The notes: generated by a model from the sequence alone, not told the origin. Positions 10,831 through 22,013 are shown, counted from the first letter of the stretch. The stretch is DNA of 50,949 nt from an uncultured Prochlorococcus sp. (GCA_902594875.1 CACJNU010000012.1:1-50949); one strand, 5' to 3'. Translations and numbers: made by a program.

Positions 10831-11688
10831 ATGAGATTAAGAAGCGGATTACTTATAGGAATTTTTGGTTTAATTGTTGTTTTGTTGGGCGGATGGTTTT
10901 TTACATTGGCAACTGCTTTGCTTACATATCTAGCATTATTAGAATTTTTTAGAATGGCAGAATTTAAAGGAATAAGACCAGCTACAAAAACCACATTATT
11001 TTCATCCTTAATTATTATAATTTCTTCTTATCTTGAGACTATTGGTTTGCTTGAAGGAGAAATTTCAAATTCAATTTTGCCAATATGTTCAGTTGGGATA
11101 TGTACTTGGTTACTCTTGCAGCCAAAACCTGGGACAATTTCAGATATTGCAGCCTCTATTTTTGGATTATTCTATTTAGGTTTTTTACCTAGTTACTGGA
11201 TTAAGTTAAGAGGATTAGATTCAGTGATAATAAGTTCAAATCAGGGTTTTATGTCCTTTGAGAACTTATCAAATACTACAGGTCTTCATTTAACTTTGAC
11301 TTCTTGTTTTTTAATTGTCGCTAGTGATATTGGCTCTTATTTCATTGGGAAGTCATTTGGTAAAACATCTCTATCTCCAATATCTCCGAGCAAAACTATA
11401 GAAGGTTTAATTGGAGGGATATCCTGTTCAACCTTACTAGCAATATTTTTCGCATTTTTAATGAATTGGGAACATCCATTATTTTTTGGAATAATATATG
11501 GAATTTCAATGTCTCTTATGGCATTAGTTGGAGATTTAATTGAATCTATGATGAAGAGAGATGCAAAAATAAAAGATTCCGGAACTTTTTTGCCGGGACA
11601 TGGAGGGATTCTAGACAGAATTGACAGTTACATCTTTACTCCATCAGTTTTATATTATATTTTTATAATTTTAAAGTATCTAAATTAA
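10831..11688 (+). CDS. cdsA: Phosphatidate cytidylyltransferase (CDP-diglyceride synthase)
   Basis: An integral membrane enzyme forming CDP-diacylglycerol from phosphatidate and CTP, the branch point to phosphatidylglycerol. At 285 residues it has many hydrophobic segments. The C-terminal CDP-transferase signature is present: KRDAKIKDSGTFLPGHGG followed by LDRIDS. It is co-directional with the upstream decarboxylase and convergent with the alpha/beta hydrolase. Confidence 0.96.
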   Translation: MRLRSGLLIGIFGLIVVLLGGWFFTLATALLTYLALLEFFRMAEFKGIRPATKTTLFSSLIIIISSYLETIGLLEGEISNSILPICSVGICTWLLLQPKPGTISDIAASIFGLFYLGFLPSYWIKLRGLDSVIISSNQGFMSFENLSNTTGLHLTLTSCFLIVASDIGSYFIGKSFGKTSLSPISPSKTIEGLIGGISCSTLLAIFFAFLMNWEHPLFFGIIYGISMSLMALVGDLIESMMKRDAKIKDSGTFLPGHGGILDRIDSYIFTPSVLYYIFIILKYLN

Positions 11689-11699
11689 TTAAAATTTTT

Positions 11700-12599
11700 T
11701 TATTCCAAAAAATAATCTTGGATAATTTTACTAGATAATGATGGGAGATCTATATGCGGAAGATGACCACAATTTTGTAACCCTACAAAATTTAATTTTT
11801 CGATACTTCTTATATTTTTAATCTGCTTTTTTCCAAGAATTCGATCATTTTCTCCACATAATGTTTTTATTGGGATGTTTTGGATATATTTTTGAGTCCC
11901 TGCAAACCCACCACTTTTTGCAAATGATGCAAGTGAATTCCTCCATCCTTTACAACCTAGATGAATTGAAGCAATTTGCTCTTCCATCTCACCAACACAT
12001 TCATCTGGATAAGCAAATGCTTGCCTACAAAGACTTTTTCTCACCTGAGGCAATCCAAGAAATGAGGCGCCAATTTGATTAAGAGGGAAAGGGATACTTT
12101 TAGGTTCTCCAAACAATCCAGCGGGGGACAAAAGGATAATTTTATCAATAGAATCAGGAATTTCAGAAGCAAGTTTCAAAGCTGTTGAGCCTCCCATAGA
12201 GGCACCAATAATATTTAGATTCTTTCCTATCTTTAAGGTATTAATAAGATCAATTAAATATGAAATTATTTTCGAGGAATTGTATACATTTGTTGCGCAC
12301 CTGGGACTAAAACCAAAACCCAGCAGATCAGGAACAATAACTTGAAAATTTGTTTTTAGTAATTTATATATTCTCCTGAATTCTAAAAAACTACTATCAA
12401 AGCCATGTAGAAGTAGTATAGGTTGACCCTTCCCTCCCATTACTACTGGGAATTTTAAAGAATTCCAGTTTTGGTTGAGTTTTATCCACTTTACGTCATT
12501 TGCCACATAAAAACCTAAAGGATCTAAAAGTGACAATTTGGCATTTTCAAAAAACTCTACATTTAAATCATTTAATTGTTCAAAATTGTTTTTAGTCAA
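11700..12599 (-). CDS. Alpha/beta-fold hydrolase
   Basis: A 299-residue alpha/beta hydrolase. The oxyanion strand LLLHGFDSSFLEFR and the nucleophile elbow GASMGGS with Ser134 are visible. Near the C-terminus, NCGHLPHIDLP supplies the probable catalytic His. The substrate is unknown. It lies 8 bp downstream of the glycerol-dehydrogenase-like gene on the same strand and is probably co-transcribed with it and clpC. Confidence 0.88.
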   Translation of the reverse strand: MTKNNFEQLNDLNVEFFENAKLSLLDPLGFYVANDVKWIKLNQNWNSLKFPVVMGGKGQPILLLHGFDSSFLEFRRIYKLLKTNFQVIVPDLLGFGFSPRCATNVYNSSKIISYLIDLINTLKIGKNLNIIGASMGGSTALKLASEIPDSIDKIILLSPAGLFGEPKSIPFPLNQIGASFLGLPQVRKSLCRQAFAYPDECVGEMEEQIASIHLGCKGWRNSLASFAKSGGFAGTQKYIQNIPIKTLCGENDRILGKKQIKNIRSIEKLNFVGLQNCGHLPHIDLPSLSSKIIQDYFLE

Positions 12600-12607
12600 A
12601 ACAATAT

Positions 12608-13699
12608 TTATGTTTTAATTTTTTGTTGTTCAAAATTTGCAATAACCTCAACTATGTCCCTTTTATGAATTTTAAAAGGCAAAAAGTGAATCTCAGATTC
12701 ATCTCGACAAGTAAAATCAGCAATTTTCTCTAAATTATTATTTTCAAAAACATTTATTCCAAGTTGTGCGATAGTAGTTGGCAAATTCAATTCTTTCATA
12801 AGTACAAGTAATTGTTTAATTGATTGATCGGCTAATTTATTATTATTTTTCATTTCTTCTAATCTTAATTGCAATAATATTCCAACTCCAACAATTTCAC
12901 CATGCAAGAATTTATTAGGGGTGATTATCTGTGTAATTGCATTATGAATAGCATGTGCTGCTGCTGTTCTACACTTTTCTCCACCAATACCACCAACTAA
13001 TCCCGCTGTTAGTCCACATGCTTCTACAGTATTTCGCCAAGAAGGATTATTTTCAAATTGACCATTAAATGCTTTTTCTCCATCAATTAATAGTTGATCT
13101 CTTAAAACTCTTGATATCTGAATTGCTTGTTGAACAAGACCATCATCTATTTTCGAACTTGTTATTGAGGATTCGTACCATTTTGCTAAAGCGTCTGCTA
13201 TTCCACTAGCAAGTGTTCTAGAGGGAGCTGTTTGAATAAATTTATGATCATAAACTAGTATTTTCGGACAAGATCCTAATGCAACATCCTTTATGAATTG
13301 ACCATCTTTGGTATAGATATTAGATAAGGCTGTCCAACCTGCACATGTAGAAGAGCTAAGGGGGACTGTGATACAAGGAATATTAAGAGAATCGGCTATA
13401 TATTTTCCAGAATCTAAAACTTTGCCACCACCTGCTGCAATAACAGAATCGTTATCATTCTTTAGAATTAAATTCTTGATTCTTGAAATATCTTCATAAC
13501 AACAATCAAATTTTAAATTAGCAGAATTAACATTAAGTTTTTGATTTTTTAAATCATTATAAATTCTATTTCTGAGGTAATTCGTATTAATTCCTCTACC
13601 AAGGACTAATGGACTTTTCGTTAATTTAGTAATTTTAGGTAAAGACTTTTGCCAAGCATTATTTCCCCTAAATATAGTTTCTGGAGAGATTGAATGCAT
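12608..13699 (-). CDS. Glycerol dehydrogenase-like iron/zinc-dependent alcohol dehydrogenase
   Basis: A 363-residue group III alcohol dehydrogenase of the GldA type, expected to oxidise or reduce a polyol or related carbonyl with NAD(P). AAGGGKVLDSGKY is the dinucleotide-binding loop. Metal ligands are visible in SGIADALAKW (Asp), HAIHNA (His) and HGEIVGVG (His). The physiological substrate in marine cyanobacteria is unknown to me. It starts 15 bp downstream of clpC. Confidence 0.88.
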   Translation of the reverse strand: MHSISPETIFRGNNAWQKSLPKITKLTKSPLVLGRGINTNYLRNRIYNDLKNQKLNVNSANLKFDCCYEDISRIKNLILKNDNDSVIAAGGGKVLDSGKYIADSLNIPCITVPLSSSTCAGWTALSNIYTKDGQFIKDVALGSCPKILVYDHKFIQTAPSRTLASGIADALAKWYESSITSSKIDDGLVQQAIQISRVLRDQLLIDGEKAFNGQFENNPSWRNTVEACGLTAGLVGGIGGEKCRTAAAHAIHNAITQIITPNKFLHGEIVGVGILLQLRLEEMKNNNKLADQSIKQLLVLMKELNLPTTIAQLGINVFENNNLEKIADFTCRDESEIHFLPFKIHKRDIVEVIANFEQQKIKT

Positions 13700-13714
13700 A
13701 TTTACTTTGAATGG

Positions 13715-16243
13715 CTAGAAGTTAGCGCTTGCTAATTCTTGGGGAGATTCTTCAGAAGAAATATTTATTGTAACTTTTTTATTATCATCTATATCAACCA
13801 AAGCCTTATCTCCATTTTTTATCCTTCCTGATAGGACTTCTTCAGCTAAACTATCTTCAAGTAAACGCATAACAGCTCTTCTTAAAGGTCTTGCTCCATA
13901 GGAAGGGTTATAACCTTCTTCAACAAGTCTTTCTTTAAAAGCATCAGTTACATTTAATTTAATACCTTTGTCTTGTAATCTTGCAAAGACTTCTTGCAAC
14001 ATTATTTCAGCGATTTCTTTCACCTCATTTTTAGTAAGTTGTCTGAATACAATTATTTCATCAAGCCTATTTAAAAACTCAGGTCTAAAGTATTGCTTTA
14101 GTTCTTCATTAACTAAAGATTTTATTCTATTGTATTGGCTATCTTCAACTGAATCACCCGAAAATTCAAATCCTAAACCACCCCCACCTTTCTCAATCAC
14201 TTTAGAGCCAATGTTAGAAGTCATGATTAGCAAAGTATTTTTAAAATCAACGGTTCTACCCTTGGAATCTGTTAATCTACCGTCCTCGAGTAGCTGCAAT
14301 AATAAATTGAATACATCTGGATGCGCCTTTTCAACTTCATCAAATAAAACAACTGTATAAGGACGTCTTCTGACCGCTTCAGTAAGCTGACCGCCTTCAT
14401 TAAAGCCAACATATCCAGGAGGTGAGCCTATAAGTTTACTTACTGTATGTCTTTCCATAAATTCTGACATATCTAATCTGATCATTGCTTCTTCACTACC
14501 GAAGAAATACGAAGCTAATGATTTAGTTAATTCAGTTTTACCTACGCCGGTAGGACCAGAAAAGATAAAACTTGCAATGGGTCTATTAGGATTTTTTAAT
14601 CCGACTCTTGCTCTTCTTATAGCTCTGGAAACAGCCTTTACAGCTTCATCTTGTCCAATTAACCTTTGGTGAAGCGTTTCCTCCATGTTAAGAAGCTTTA
14701 CTGATTCAGTTTCTGTTAATTTTTGAACTGGTACACCTGTCCATGAAGCTACAATGTGTGCAACATCTTCTTCGCTAACAAGAGGGCTTTGTAAGAGTTT
14801 CGAATCACTTTTTACAGACTTATTATCAGCATCAGGTTGATCTCCAGCAGTAGATTCTTTTTTATTATCCAATAACTCTTTGATCTTTTCAGACAATTCA
14901 ATCTCTTTTTCACGTAACTGACCTGCTTGATCAAAATTTTGATCTCTTACAGATTCTTCCTTCTGTTTTTGCACTTGTCTTAGTTCTCTATCTATTTGTT
15001 TGGCTTCAGGAGGAAGTTTAGAATTTATTAAACGAACTCTACTTCCAGCTTCGTCAATGAGGTCTATCGCCTTATCAGGTAAATATCTATCTGATATATA
15101 TCGATCCCCTAGATGAGCTGCTGCCTCTAATGCATCATCAGTAATTTTTAAACGATGATGTTGTTCATAACGCTCTCTAAGGCCTTTTAAAATTTCAATT
15201 GTATCTTCTATAGATGGCTCCCCTACCATTACAGGTTGAAATCTTCTTTCCAGAGCTGCATCTCTCTCAATATGTTTTCTATATTCATCTAAAGTAGTTG
15301 CTCCAATACATTGAAGTTCTCCTCTAGCTAGTGCTGGTTTGAGAATATTTGCTGCGTCTATAGCACCTTCGGCAGCTCCAGCACCAATTAAAGTATGTAC
15401 TTCATCTATAACGAGAATTACATTACCTGCAGATTTAATTTCTTCCATTATTTTTTTTAACCTTTCTTCAAATTCGCCTCTATATTTTGTACCAGCAACT
15501 AGAAGACCTATATCAAGTGTCAAAACTCTTTTATCTTCAAGAATGTCTGGGATATCTCCAGTTTGTATTCTTTGCGCTAAACCTTCTGCAATAGCTGTTT
15601 TACCAACACCCGGTTCCCCAATAAGTACTGGATTATTTTTTGTCCTCCTGCCTAATATTTGAACTACACGATCTATTTCTGAATGACGGCCAACTACTGG
15701 ATCTAATTTTGATTCGCTAGCTAATTTTGTTAAGTTTGTCCCAAATTCATCGAGAGTAGCAGTTTTTAAATTGCCCTTATTTGTACTAGCCCCTGTACCA
15801 ACTTCAGCTGTTTCTCCAAGCATTCTTATAACTTGAGTTCTTACTTTAGTAAGGTCAATATTAAGATTTTCAAGAACTCTTGCAGCAACGCCTTCGCCTT
15901 CTCTTATTAGGCCTAACAATAAATGTTCGGTACCTATGTAATTGTGACCTAGTTGTCGAGCCTCTTCAAGAGACAACTCTAAAACCCTTTTAGCCCTTGG
16001 AGTAAAGGGGATTTCTACAGCTACAAAACCTGAACCTCTACCTATTATCTTTTCAACTTCTATCCTTGAATCTTTTAAATTAACTCCAAGTGATTTAAGA
16101 ACTTTCGCTGCAACTCCGGTCCCCTCTCCAATCAATCCTAAAAGAATTTGTTCAGTTCCTACGAAATTATGGCCAAGTCTTCTAGCTTCCTCCTGAGCAA
16201 GCATAATGACCTTTATAGCTTTTTCTGTAAATCTTTCAAACAT
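13715..16243 (-). CDS. clpC: ATP-dependent Clp protease ATP-binding subunit ClpC
   Basis: An essential HSP100 unfoldase that feeds substrates to ClpP, 842 residues long. In order: duplicated N-domain repeats (1-140), AAA-1 with Walker A GEPGVGKT and sensor [18 protein letters not shown], a middle region with UVR motif ([24 protein letters not shown]), AAA-2 with Walker A GPTGVGKT and [16 protein letters not shown], then the C-terminal D2-small domain ending in the arm [10 protein letters not shown]. Nothing appears truncated. It is the first gene of a probable three-gene unit with the dehydrogenase and hydrolase. Confidence 0.98.
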   Translation of the reverse strand: MFERFTEKAIKVIMLAQEEARRLGHNFVGTEQILLGLIGEGTGVAAKVLKSLGVNLKDSRIEVEKIIGRGSGFVAVEIPFTPRAKRVLELSLEEARQLGHNYIGTEHLLLGLIREGEGVAARVLENLNIDLTKVRTQVIRMLGETAEVGTGASTNKGNLKTATLDEFGTNLTKLASESKLDPVVGRHSEIDRVVQILGRRTKNNPVLIGEPGVGKTAIAEGLAQRIQTGDIPDILEDKRVLTLDIGLLVAGTKYRGEFEERLKKIMEEIKSAGNVILVIDEVHTLIGAGAAEGAIDAANILKPALARGELQCIGATTLDEYRKHIERDAALERRFQPVMVGEPSIEDTIEILKGLRERYEQHHRLKITDDALEAAAHLGDRYISDRYLPDKAIDLIDEAGSRVRLINSKLPPEAKQIDRELRQVQKQKEESVRDQNFDQAGQLREKEIELSEKIKELLDNKKESTAGDQPDADNKSVKSDSKLLQSPLVSEEDVAHIVASWTGVPVQKLTETESVKLLNMEETLHQRLIGQDEAVKAVSRAIRRARVGLKNPNRPIASFIFSGPTGVGKTELTKSLASYFFGSEEAMIRLDMSEFMERHTVSKLIGSPPGYVGFNEGGQLTEAVRRRPYTVVLFDEVEKAHPDVFNLLLQLLEDGRLTDSKGRTVDFKNTLLIMTSNIGSKVIEKGGGGLGFEFSGDSVEDSQYNRIKSLVNEELKQYFRPEFLNRLDEIIVFRQLTKNEVKEIAEIMLQEVFARLQDKGIKLNVTDAFKERLVEEGYNPSYGARPLRRAVMRLLEDSLAEEVLSGRIKNGDKALVDIDDNKKVTINISSEESPQELASANF

Positions 16244-16417
16244 TAGAAGATCAAATTCCTATTAATAACCTACCAGTAATATGTCGATTTTGTGTTCAGA
16301 ATGAGCTTTTGTGAATACCCAAAATTATAAATTATTAAATTAAATTATACTTTTTTAGTGATATAGCTAGAAATAATAGTATTTTCAAGCATTATGGTAA
16401 TCCGAACAATTAAATTT

Positions 16418-16864
16418 TTACATTATTTTGTTGTTAAATTTTTTTTCTTTTAAAAGAGCATTTGAACCATCTTTGTAATAATTTTTTCTTATTCCTACAG
16501 TAGAAAAATCAAAGCGACTATAAAATTCTTCAGCAATAACATTGCTTTGAGAAACCTCCAAAAGTAATTTATTTAGATTTAATTTTTCACATTTTTTTAT
16601 TAAATAGCTCATAAGATAAGATCCAAAACCCTTTTTCCTAAATCTCTGATTTACAACAAAATAATTTATCTGAGCTTCATCAAGAACAACTTGAAAAACA
16701 CATATTCCAATGAGTACATTTCTGGTTAATAGTCCAAATATTTTTGTACCATCTTTTTTGAATTCGTTAGCCCATTGTTTCTTACTCCATAGCGAAATCG
16801 TATTTGAATCTAATTCATAACATAAATCAATATCATTCTCATTTATTTGTTTAATGGATATCAT
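16418..16864 (-). CDS. rimI: GNAT acetyltransferase, RimI-like
   Basis: A 148-residue GNAT protein. The acetyl-CoA binding motif A is the segment RFRKKGFGSYLMSYLI, a version of RxxGxG. It is followed by LLLEVSQSN and the aromatic FYSRFDFSTVGIRKNYY motif B, characteristic of RimI/peptide N-alpha-acetyltransferases. Its likely role is N-terminal acetylation of a ribosomal or other protein. It is divergent from lysA with an 88-bp gap. Confidence 0.8.
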   Translation of the reverse strand: MISIKQINENDIDLCYELDSNTISLWSKKQWANEFKKDGTKIFGLLTRNVLIGICVFQVVLDEAQINYFVVNQRFRKKGFGSYLMSYLIKKCEKLNLNKLLLEVSQSNVIAEEFYSRFDFSTVGIRKNYYKDGSNALLKEKKFNNKIM

Positions 16865-16952
16865 TTTATTATGTGTGTATATTTAAAAATTTCAAATTTA
16901 GAGTCATTATAAAATATGACATTTTTGCTAAAACTTTATTTAAAGTCCTCTC

Positions 16953-18326
16953 ATGGAAGAAAAACAATCTTTTTTAAAACATAAAATTGACTTGGAAAGT
17001 CCCAATAAAAATATAGTACCTATTACTACATGTGTTGAAGGAGATGGGAAATTGTCAGTTGGTGGATGTTCTATTGAAGAATTAGTTAAAAAATATGATT
17101 CTCCTCTGTATATATTGGATGAAATCACTTTAAGAAAGTCTTGTAGAGCTTATAAAAAAGCATTAGAGAAATATTACCCAGGGGAATCACTCCCCATATA
17201 TGCCTCCAAGGCGAATAGTTCTTTATTCATGAGTAACCTTATTTCCTCAGAAGGTTTTGGACTTGATGCAGTTTCAGAGGGAGAATTATTAACTGCTCTA
17301 AAAGGTGGGGTCCCAAATGAAAAAATTGTTTTTCATGGGAACAATAAATCTGACAAAGAAATAGATTTCGCAATTAGAAATAACATAAAAATAATTGTAG
17401 ATAATGACTATGACTTAAAAAGATTAGAAGAAGTATCAAATTTATTAAATCATGACTTAGAAATAATGATTCGTTTTACTCCTGGAATAGAATGTCATAC
17501 ACATGAATACATTAGAACAGGATCATTTGATAGCAAATTTGGTTTTGGAATCGAATATTTGAATAATTTATTTTCAAGCATAAGAGACACTAAACATCTA
17601 AAACTAAAAGGACTACATGCCCATATTGGTTCTCAGATTTTTGAACTTGACCCTCATAAAGATCTCGGTGAAATAATGGTAAAGGTTATTTTAGAAGCCA
17701 AAAAATTTGGCCATAATATCGACCAACTAAATGTTGGTGGAGGTTTAGGTATTAAATATACAGAAAGTGATGACCCCCCTTCGATTGATGAATGGGTAAA
17801 AACAATTGCTTCTTCTGTTGTTAAAGCTTGTGAGGAAAACAAGATAGATTTTCCTACATTAATGTGTGAACCGGGGAGATCCATTGTATGTACTGCAGGT
17901 ATAACTATTTACAAAATTGGAGCTTTTAAAGAAATTCCCGGTATAAGGACATATTTATCTGTTGATGGTGGGATGAGTGATAACCCAAGACCAATAACAT
18001 ATCAATCAAATTATTCAGCATGTTTAGTAAATAATCCATTTAATTTAAATACCAAAAATAAATATACCATCGCTGGAAAACACTGCGAATCGGGAGATGT
18101 TTTGTTTAAGGAGATAGAATTAGCAGATTGTAAAGCAGGAGACTTAATATGTGTTTTTGGTACAGGTGCATATAACAATTCAATGAGTTCTAACTACAAT
18201 AGAATTCCAAGACCTGCTGCTCTATTAGTTTGTAATGGGGAAGCAGAAATTATTCAAAAGAGAGAAAGTCCTTTTGATCTCTTAAAAAATGATGTATTGC
18301 CTGATCGCTTTATTAAGCAAAATTAG
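16953..18326 (+). CDS. lysA: Diaminopimelate decarboxylase
   Basis: Catalyses the last step of lysine synthesis, meso-diaminopimelate to lysine. It is a 457-residue fold-type III PLP enzyme. PLP lysine lies in IYASKAN, the phosphate-binding glycine loop in NVGGGLGIKY, and substrate contacts in EPGRSIV and CESGDVL. The C-terminal GAYNNSMSSNYN motif is typical. It is the first gene of a six-gene co-directional run. Confidence 0.97.
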   Translation: MEEKQSFLKHKIDLESPNKNIVPITTCVEGDGKLSVGGCSIEELVKKYDSPLYILDEITLRKSCRAYKKALEKYYPGESLPIYASKANSSLFMSNLISSEGFGLDAVSEGELLTALKGGVPNEKIVFHGNNKSDKEIDFAIRNNIKIIVDNDYDLKRLEEVSNLLNHDLEIMIRFTPGIECHTHEYIRTGSFDSKFGFGIEYLNNLFSSIRDTKHLKLKGLHAHIGSQIFELDPHKDLGEIMVKVILEAKKFGHNIDQLNVGGGLGIKYTESDDPPSIDEWVKTIASSVVKACEENKIDFPTLMCEPGRSIVCTAGITIYKIGAFKEIPGIRTYLSVDGGMSDNPRPITYQSNYSACLVNNPFNLNTKNKYTIAGKHCESGDVLFKEIELADCKAGDLICVFGTGAYNNSMSSNYNRIPRPAALLVCNGEAEIIQKRESPFDLLKNDVLPDRFIKQN

Positions 18327-18354
18327 GTACATTTAAGATAATATTTTATTTAAT

Positions 18355-19263
18355 GTGAATTTTTGGGGGATTATAAATTTAAAGTTTATTTTAGACGTAT
18401 TATTTGCTATTGGTTTTGGACTTTTATTATTTTCTAGAGTAAAGGAACAAAGAACGCTATGGCTTTTAAGGGGATATTTATTTTTAGTATCATCTGCATG
18501 GTTTATACAAAGGTATGCTTATCTTCCGTTAACATCAAAATTAATTGATGCTGTAGTTCTCGCTTGCTCTCTCTCCTTAGCAATACTTTGGCAGGGAGAG
18601 TTAAGAAGATTAATGGAATTATTAGGAACTGGTAGGCTAACTGTATTACTTGGAAATCCACCAAAGGAATTTAGAGCAACTTCAACGACTATATCTCAGC
18701 TAGTAGATACTGCGGGTAAACTCTCTCAAAATAGGAGAGGTGCATTAATAGTTGTCGATTTGGGTAGTGATTTAAGGCCTGAAGATTTTTTATATTCAGG
18801 TACAAATATTGAAGCGAAATTATCAACTGACCTTTTAATAAATCTTTTTGCGACAGATACACCGTTACATGATGGAGCAGTTCTTGTGAAAGGCAACAAA
18901 ATAATATCTGCTGGTGTAATACTACCTCTATCTAGGCAAGGAATTAGTAGATACGGTACTAGACATTTAGCCGCATTGGGAATTACAGAAAGATTTGACA
19001 GGTGTATTTGTATTGTTGTCTCTGAAGAAACTGGTACGTTATCCTTAGCAAACCAAGGTAAACTGGAAAGACCAATTACAAGCAGTAGGTTACAAGAACT
19101 TCTTGTAAATTTAATTGGGAATCAAAACTCTATAGCAACAAGTAAATCATCTTTAAGTAAAAATGCTCCATCCCAAAATACAAAAATAAGTGATAATATT
19201 ATCAGTGATATCAATGAAAAAGAGTCTAATAAATCAGAAGTATTAATTAACAAAAAGGATTAA
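18355..19263 (+). CDS. cdaA: Membrane diadenylate cyclase (DisA_N domain, CdaA type)
   Basis: Predicted to make the second messenger c-di-AMP from two ATP. Residues 10-75 hold three hydrophobic helices, and the DAC domain follows (about 80-240) with the metal/catalytic DGA at 173-175. The second family motif, normally RHR in GTRHRAALG, reads RHL at 203-205, so the last arginine is leucine. The C-terminal 50 residues are a polar Ser/Asn/Lys tail. The start is GTG at 18355, since the overlapping ATG runs straight into TGA. uppS follows after 3 bp, linking it with cell-envelope genes. The usual Firmicute partners cdaR and glmM are absent here. Confidence 0.9.
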   Translation: MNFWGIINLKFILDVLFAIGFGLLLFSRVKEQRTLWLLRGYLFLVSSAWFIQRYAYLPLTSKLIDAVVLACSLSLAILWQGELRRLMELLGTGRLTVLLGNPPKEFRATSTTISQLVDTAGKLSQNRRGALIVVDLGSDLRPEDFLYSGTNIEAKLSTDLLINLFATDTPLHDGAVLVKGNKIISAGVILPLSRQGISRYGTRHLAALGITERFDRCICIVVSEETGTLSLANQGKLERPITSSRLQELLVNLIGNQNSIATSKSSLSKNAPSQNTKISDNIISDINEKESNKSEVLINKKD

Positions 19264-19266
19264 ATA

Positions 19267-20070
19267 ATGAGCTTAGGTAAAATAATTGACAACACAATTA
19301 ATGACTTATCCAAGAGAATAGATAAGCAAAAAGTCCCAGAACACATAGCAATAATTATGGACGGGAATGGTAGATGGGCAACAAAAAAAGGGTTACCTCG
19401 TAAATATGGTCATAAAAGAGGAGTTAGTGTTTTAAAGGAAATTCTCAAAACATCAAAAAAATTAGGTTGTAAAGTTCTCACTGTTTATGCTTTTTCAACC
19501 GAGAATTGGAAAAGGCCCCCACAAGAAGTTGAGTTCCTTATAAATCTTTTTAGCGAAGTTTTGAAAAACGAAATCGATGAAATTCATCAAGAATCAATTA
19601 AGATAAAATTTATTGGAGATATATCCCCATTCCCAGAAACTCTAAAAAAAATACTCTCTAATTCAGAATCTCTTACTAAAAACAACAATAAATTTTTATT
19701 AAATGTTTGTGTAAATTATGGAGGAAGGCAAGAAATAGTCAAAGTTGCGAAAGAGCTAGCATTAAAATCTTTTTCTGGGGAAATAAAGCCAAGTGAAGTT
19801 AATGAAGAATTATTTAATTCAGAGCTATTAACTCAAGGAATTAAAGATCCTGAATTATTAATAAGAACTAGTGGAGAAAAAAGGATAAGTAATTTTCTTT
19901 TATGGCAATTAGCTTATTCTGAAATTTATATATCTGAGGTGCTATGGCCAGACTTTAATGAGTTTGAATTTCTTAAAGCAATAATTGATTACCAATCAAG
20001 GAACAGACGTTTTGGAGGTATAGAATTGTTACCAAATGAATCTTATAAAGATTCTCAATGTTCTTCCTAA
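19267..20070 (+). CDS. uppS: Isoprenyl transferase (undecaprenyl diphosphate synthase)
   Basis: A cis-prenyltransferase making the C55 lipid carrier for peptidoglycan and polysaccharide synthesis. At 267 residues it carries the signature IAIIMDGNGRWATKKG with catalytic Asp, then YAFSTENWKRP, and the C-terminal LLIRTSGEKRISNFLLWQ and SRNRRFGG segments. It is tightly coupled to the cyclase (3 bp) and bioB (6 bp). Confidence 0.97.
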   Translation: MSLGKIIDNTINDLSKRIDKQKVPEHIAIIMDGNGRWATKKGLPRKYGHKRGVSVLKEILKTSKKLGCKVLTVYAFSTENWKRPPQEVEFLINLFSEVLKNEIDEIHQESIKIKFIGDISPFPETLKKILSNSESLTKNNNKFLLNVCVNYGGRQEIVKVAKELALKSFSGEIKPSEVNEELFNSELLTQGIKDPELLIRTSGEKRISNFLLWQLAYSEIYISEVLWPDFNEFEFLKAIIDYQSRNRRFGGIELLPNESYKDSQCSS

Positions 20071-20076
20071 CAAAAA

Positions 20077-21084
20077 ATGAATAATTCGAATAATCATATA
20101 TTTCCCGAAATTAGGTTTAATTGGGGTAAACAGGAGATCTTGGAAATACTTAATATGCCCCTTATTGATTTAATGTGGAAAGCACAAATCGTTCACAGAA
20201 AATTTAATAAATATAATGTTCAATTAGCATCATTGTTCAGCGTAAAAACTGGAGGATGTGAGGAAAACTGCTCATACTGCAGCCAATCAATCTACAGTTC
20301 TAGCGAAATTAAAAGTCACCCACAATTTCAAGTTGATGAGGTTTTGAAAAGAGCCAAAATAGCAAAAAATGAGGGTGCTGATAGGTTTTGTATGGGTTGG
20401 GCATGGAGAGAAATTAGAGATGGGAAATCTTTTAATGAAATGTTAAAGATGGTAAGTGGGGTAAGAGATTTAGGAATGGAAGCATGTGTTACTGCTGGAA
20501 TGCTTACTGAAGAACAAGCCTCAAGATTAGCCGAGGCAGGCTTAACAGCTTATAATCACAACCTTGATACTAGCCCAGAGTATTACAAAAATATTATTAC
20601 GACTAGAACTTATCAAGACAGATTAGATACTCTCAAGAGAGTAAGAAATGCAGGAATAAATGTATGTTGTGGAGGAATAATAGGTTTGGGGGAGAATATT
20701 GGTGATAGAGCATCTCTTTTAGAAGTTCTTTCAAACATGAACCCGCACCCTGAAAGTGTACCTATAAATTCATTAGTTGCTATTGAAGGTACAGGTTTAG
20801 AAGATAATCAAGAAATTAATTCAGTTGAAATGATAAGGATGATTGCTACTGCAAGAATTCTTATGCCTAAGAGCAAAATAAGATTAAGTGCAGGTAGAGA
20901 AAATCTCTCAAAAGAAGCTCAAATTTTATGTTTTCAATGCGGTGCAAATTCAATTTTTTACGGAGATGAGTTACTCACAACTTCAAATCCATCTTTTCAA
21001 TCAGACAGAAAACTTCTTAAAGAGGTTGGAGTATCATTCAATAAAGATTTTGAAACGTATGAAAAAACATTATCTTCTTTATGA
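20077..21084 (+). CDS. bioB: Biotin synthase
   Basis: A radical-SAM enzyme inserting sulfur into dethiobiotin, 335 residues long. The [4Fe-4S] CxxxCxxC motif lies in [13 protein letters not shown]. The later conserved segments [31 protein letters not shown] and LSAGRENL, which contribute the [2Fe-2S] site and SAM pocket, are all present. Its stop region overlaps the start of the next gene by 4 bp (ATGA), indicating translational coupling. Confidence 0.98.
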   Translation: MNNSNNHIFPEIRFNWGKQEILEILNMPLIDLMWKAQIVHRKFNKYNVQLASLFSVKTGGCEENCSYCSQSIYSSSEIKSHPQFQVDEVLKRAKIAKNEGADRFCMGWAWREIRDGKSFNEMLKMVSGVRDLGMEACVTAGMLTEEQASRLAEAGLTAYNHNLDTSPEYYKNIITTRTYQDRLDTLKRVRNAGINVCCGGIIGLGENIGDRASLLEVLSNMNPHPESVPINSLVAIEGTGLEDNQEINSVEMIRMIATARILMPKSKIRLSAGRENLSKEAQILCFQCGANSIFYGDELLTTSNPSFQSDRKLLKEVGVSFNKDFETYEKTLSSL

Positions 21085-22013
21085 AAGGCAAAAAGTATAA
21101 AATAGTTTCTCTCTATTCTTTCTTCTCATTTCAAGAAAACTTAATTCTTGATCTTAAAAATAAATTATTAGAAATTGAGAATGAAAACGATTTTTCAGGT
21201 TTGTTAATTTTTGCAAGTGAGGGTATAAATGGAACTATTTGTGCCGAGAGAAATGTTATTGATATTGTGATTAATTTACTTAATAAATACATAACTAATA
21301 AAAATTTGAATATAAAAGTAACCTTTTCAAAAGAAAAAGTCTTCAAAAAATTAAAAATAAAAATCAAAAAAGAAATAGTTACCATGGGTGTCTCTGAAAT
21401 AAACCCCGCAGAAAATAATGGGACCTATATTGAAACAGCTGATTGGAATAAGTTAATTAAAAATCAAAATACAATAGTCATTGATACTAGAAATCATTAT
21501 GAGGTTTCTTTAGGTACATTTCAGAACTCTATAAACCCAAATACAAGAAACTTTAGCGAATTCCCCAAGTGGGTAGATGATCATTTAGAAACCCATCTAG
21601 AAAATAAACATAATACAAACATAGCAATGTTTTGTACCGGAGGAATAAGATGTGAAAAAGCTACTAGTTTACTTAAAAAGAAAGGTTATAAAAATATTTA
21701 TCACCTACAAGGGGGTATCCTTCAATACCTTGACGATATACCAAAAGAAAAAAACTTATTTGAAGGTGAATGTTATGTTTTTGATAAAAGAGTTGCTTTA
21801 GATCAAGATTTAGAAAAAGGCTCTTACTCTATTTGTCATGCATGTGGAATGCCAATTTCAATTCAAGATCAAGAAAGAAAAGAATATAAAAAGGGTATCC
21901 AATGTCATTTCTGCATAGATCAATTCAGCGATGATGATAGGAAAAGGTTTGAAGAAAGGCAAAAACAAATCGATAGATCAAAAGTGGAAAATCTTAAAAT
22001 ACAGGAGGACTAA
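21081..22013 (+). CDS. trhO: tRNA uridine(34) hydroxylase, rhodanese-domain (UPF0176)
   Basis: A 310-residue protein of the TrhO family, which forms 5-hydroxyuridine at wobble position 34 of some tRNAs (family knowledge). The N-terminal ferredoxin-like domain covers 1-95. The rhodanese domain has IDTRNHYE and the active-site Cys loop [14 protein letters not shown]-terminal cysteine-rich segment follows (CHACGMP...CHFC), likely a zinc site. It overlaps bioB by 4 bp. Confidence 0.93.
   Translation: MKGKKYKIVSLYSFFSFQENLILDLKNKLLEIENENDFSGLLIFASEGINGTICAERNVIDIVINLLNKYITNKNLNIKVTFSKEKVFKKLKIKIKKEIVTMGVSEINPAENNGTYIETADWNKLIKNQNTIVIDTRNHYEVSLGTFQNSINPNTRNFSEFPKWVDDHLETHLENKHNTNIAMFCTGGIRCEKATSLLKKKGYKNIYHLQGGILQYLDDIPKEKNLFEGECYVFDKRVALDQDLEKGSYSICHACGMPISIQDQERKEYKKGIQCHFCIDQFSDDDRKRFEERQKQIDRSKVENLKIQED

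Noticed and set aside
13968..14360. Forward-strand open frame within clpC
   Set aside because: It is the antisense shadow of a highly conserved ClpC AAA-2 region, with no family resemblance of its own. The same applies to other frames opposite prs, deaD, recC and the porin.
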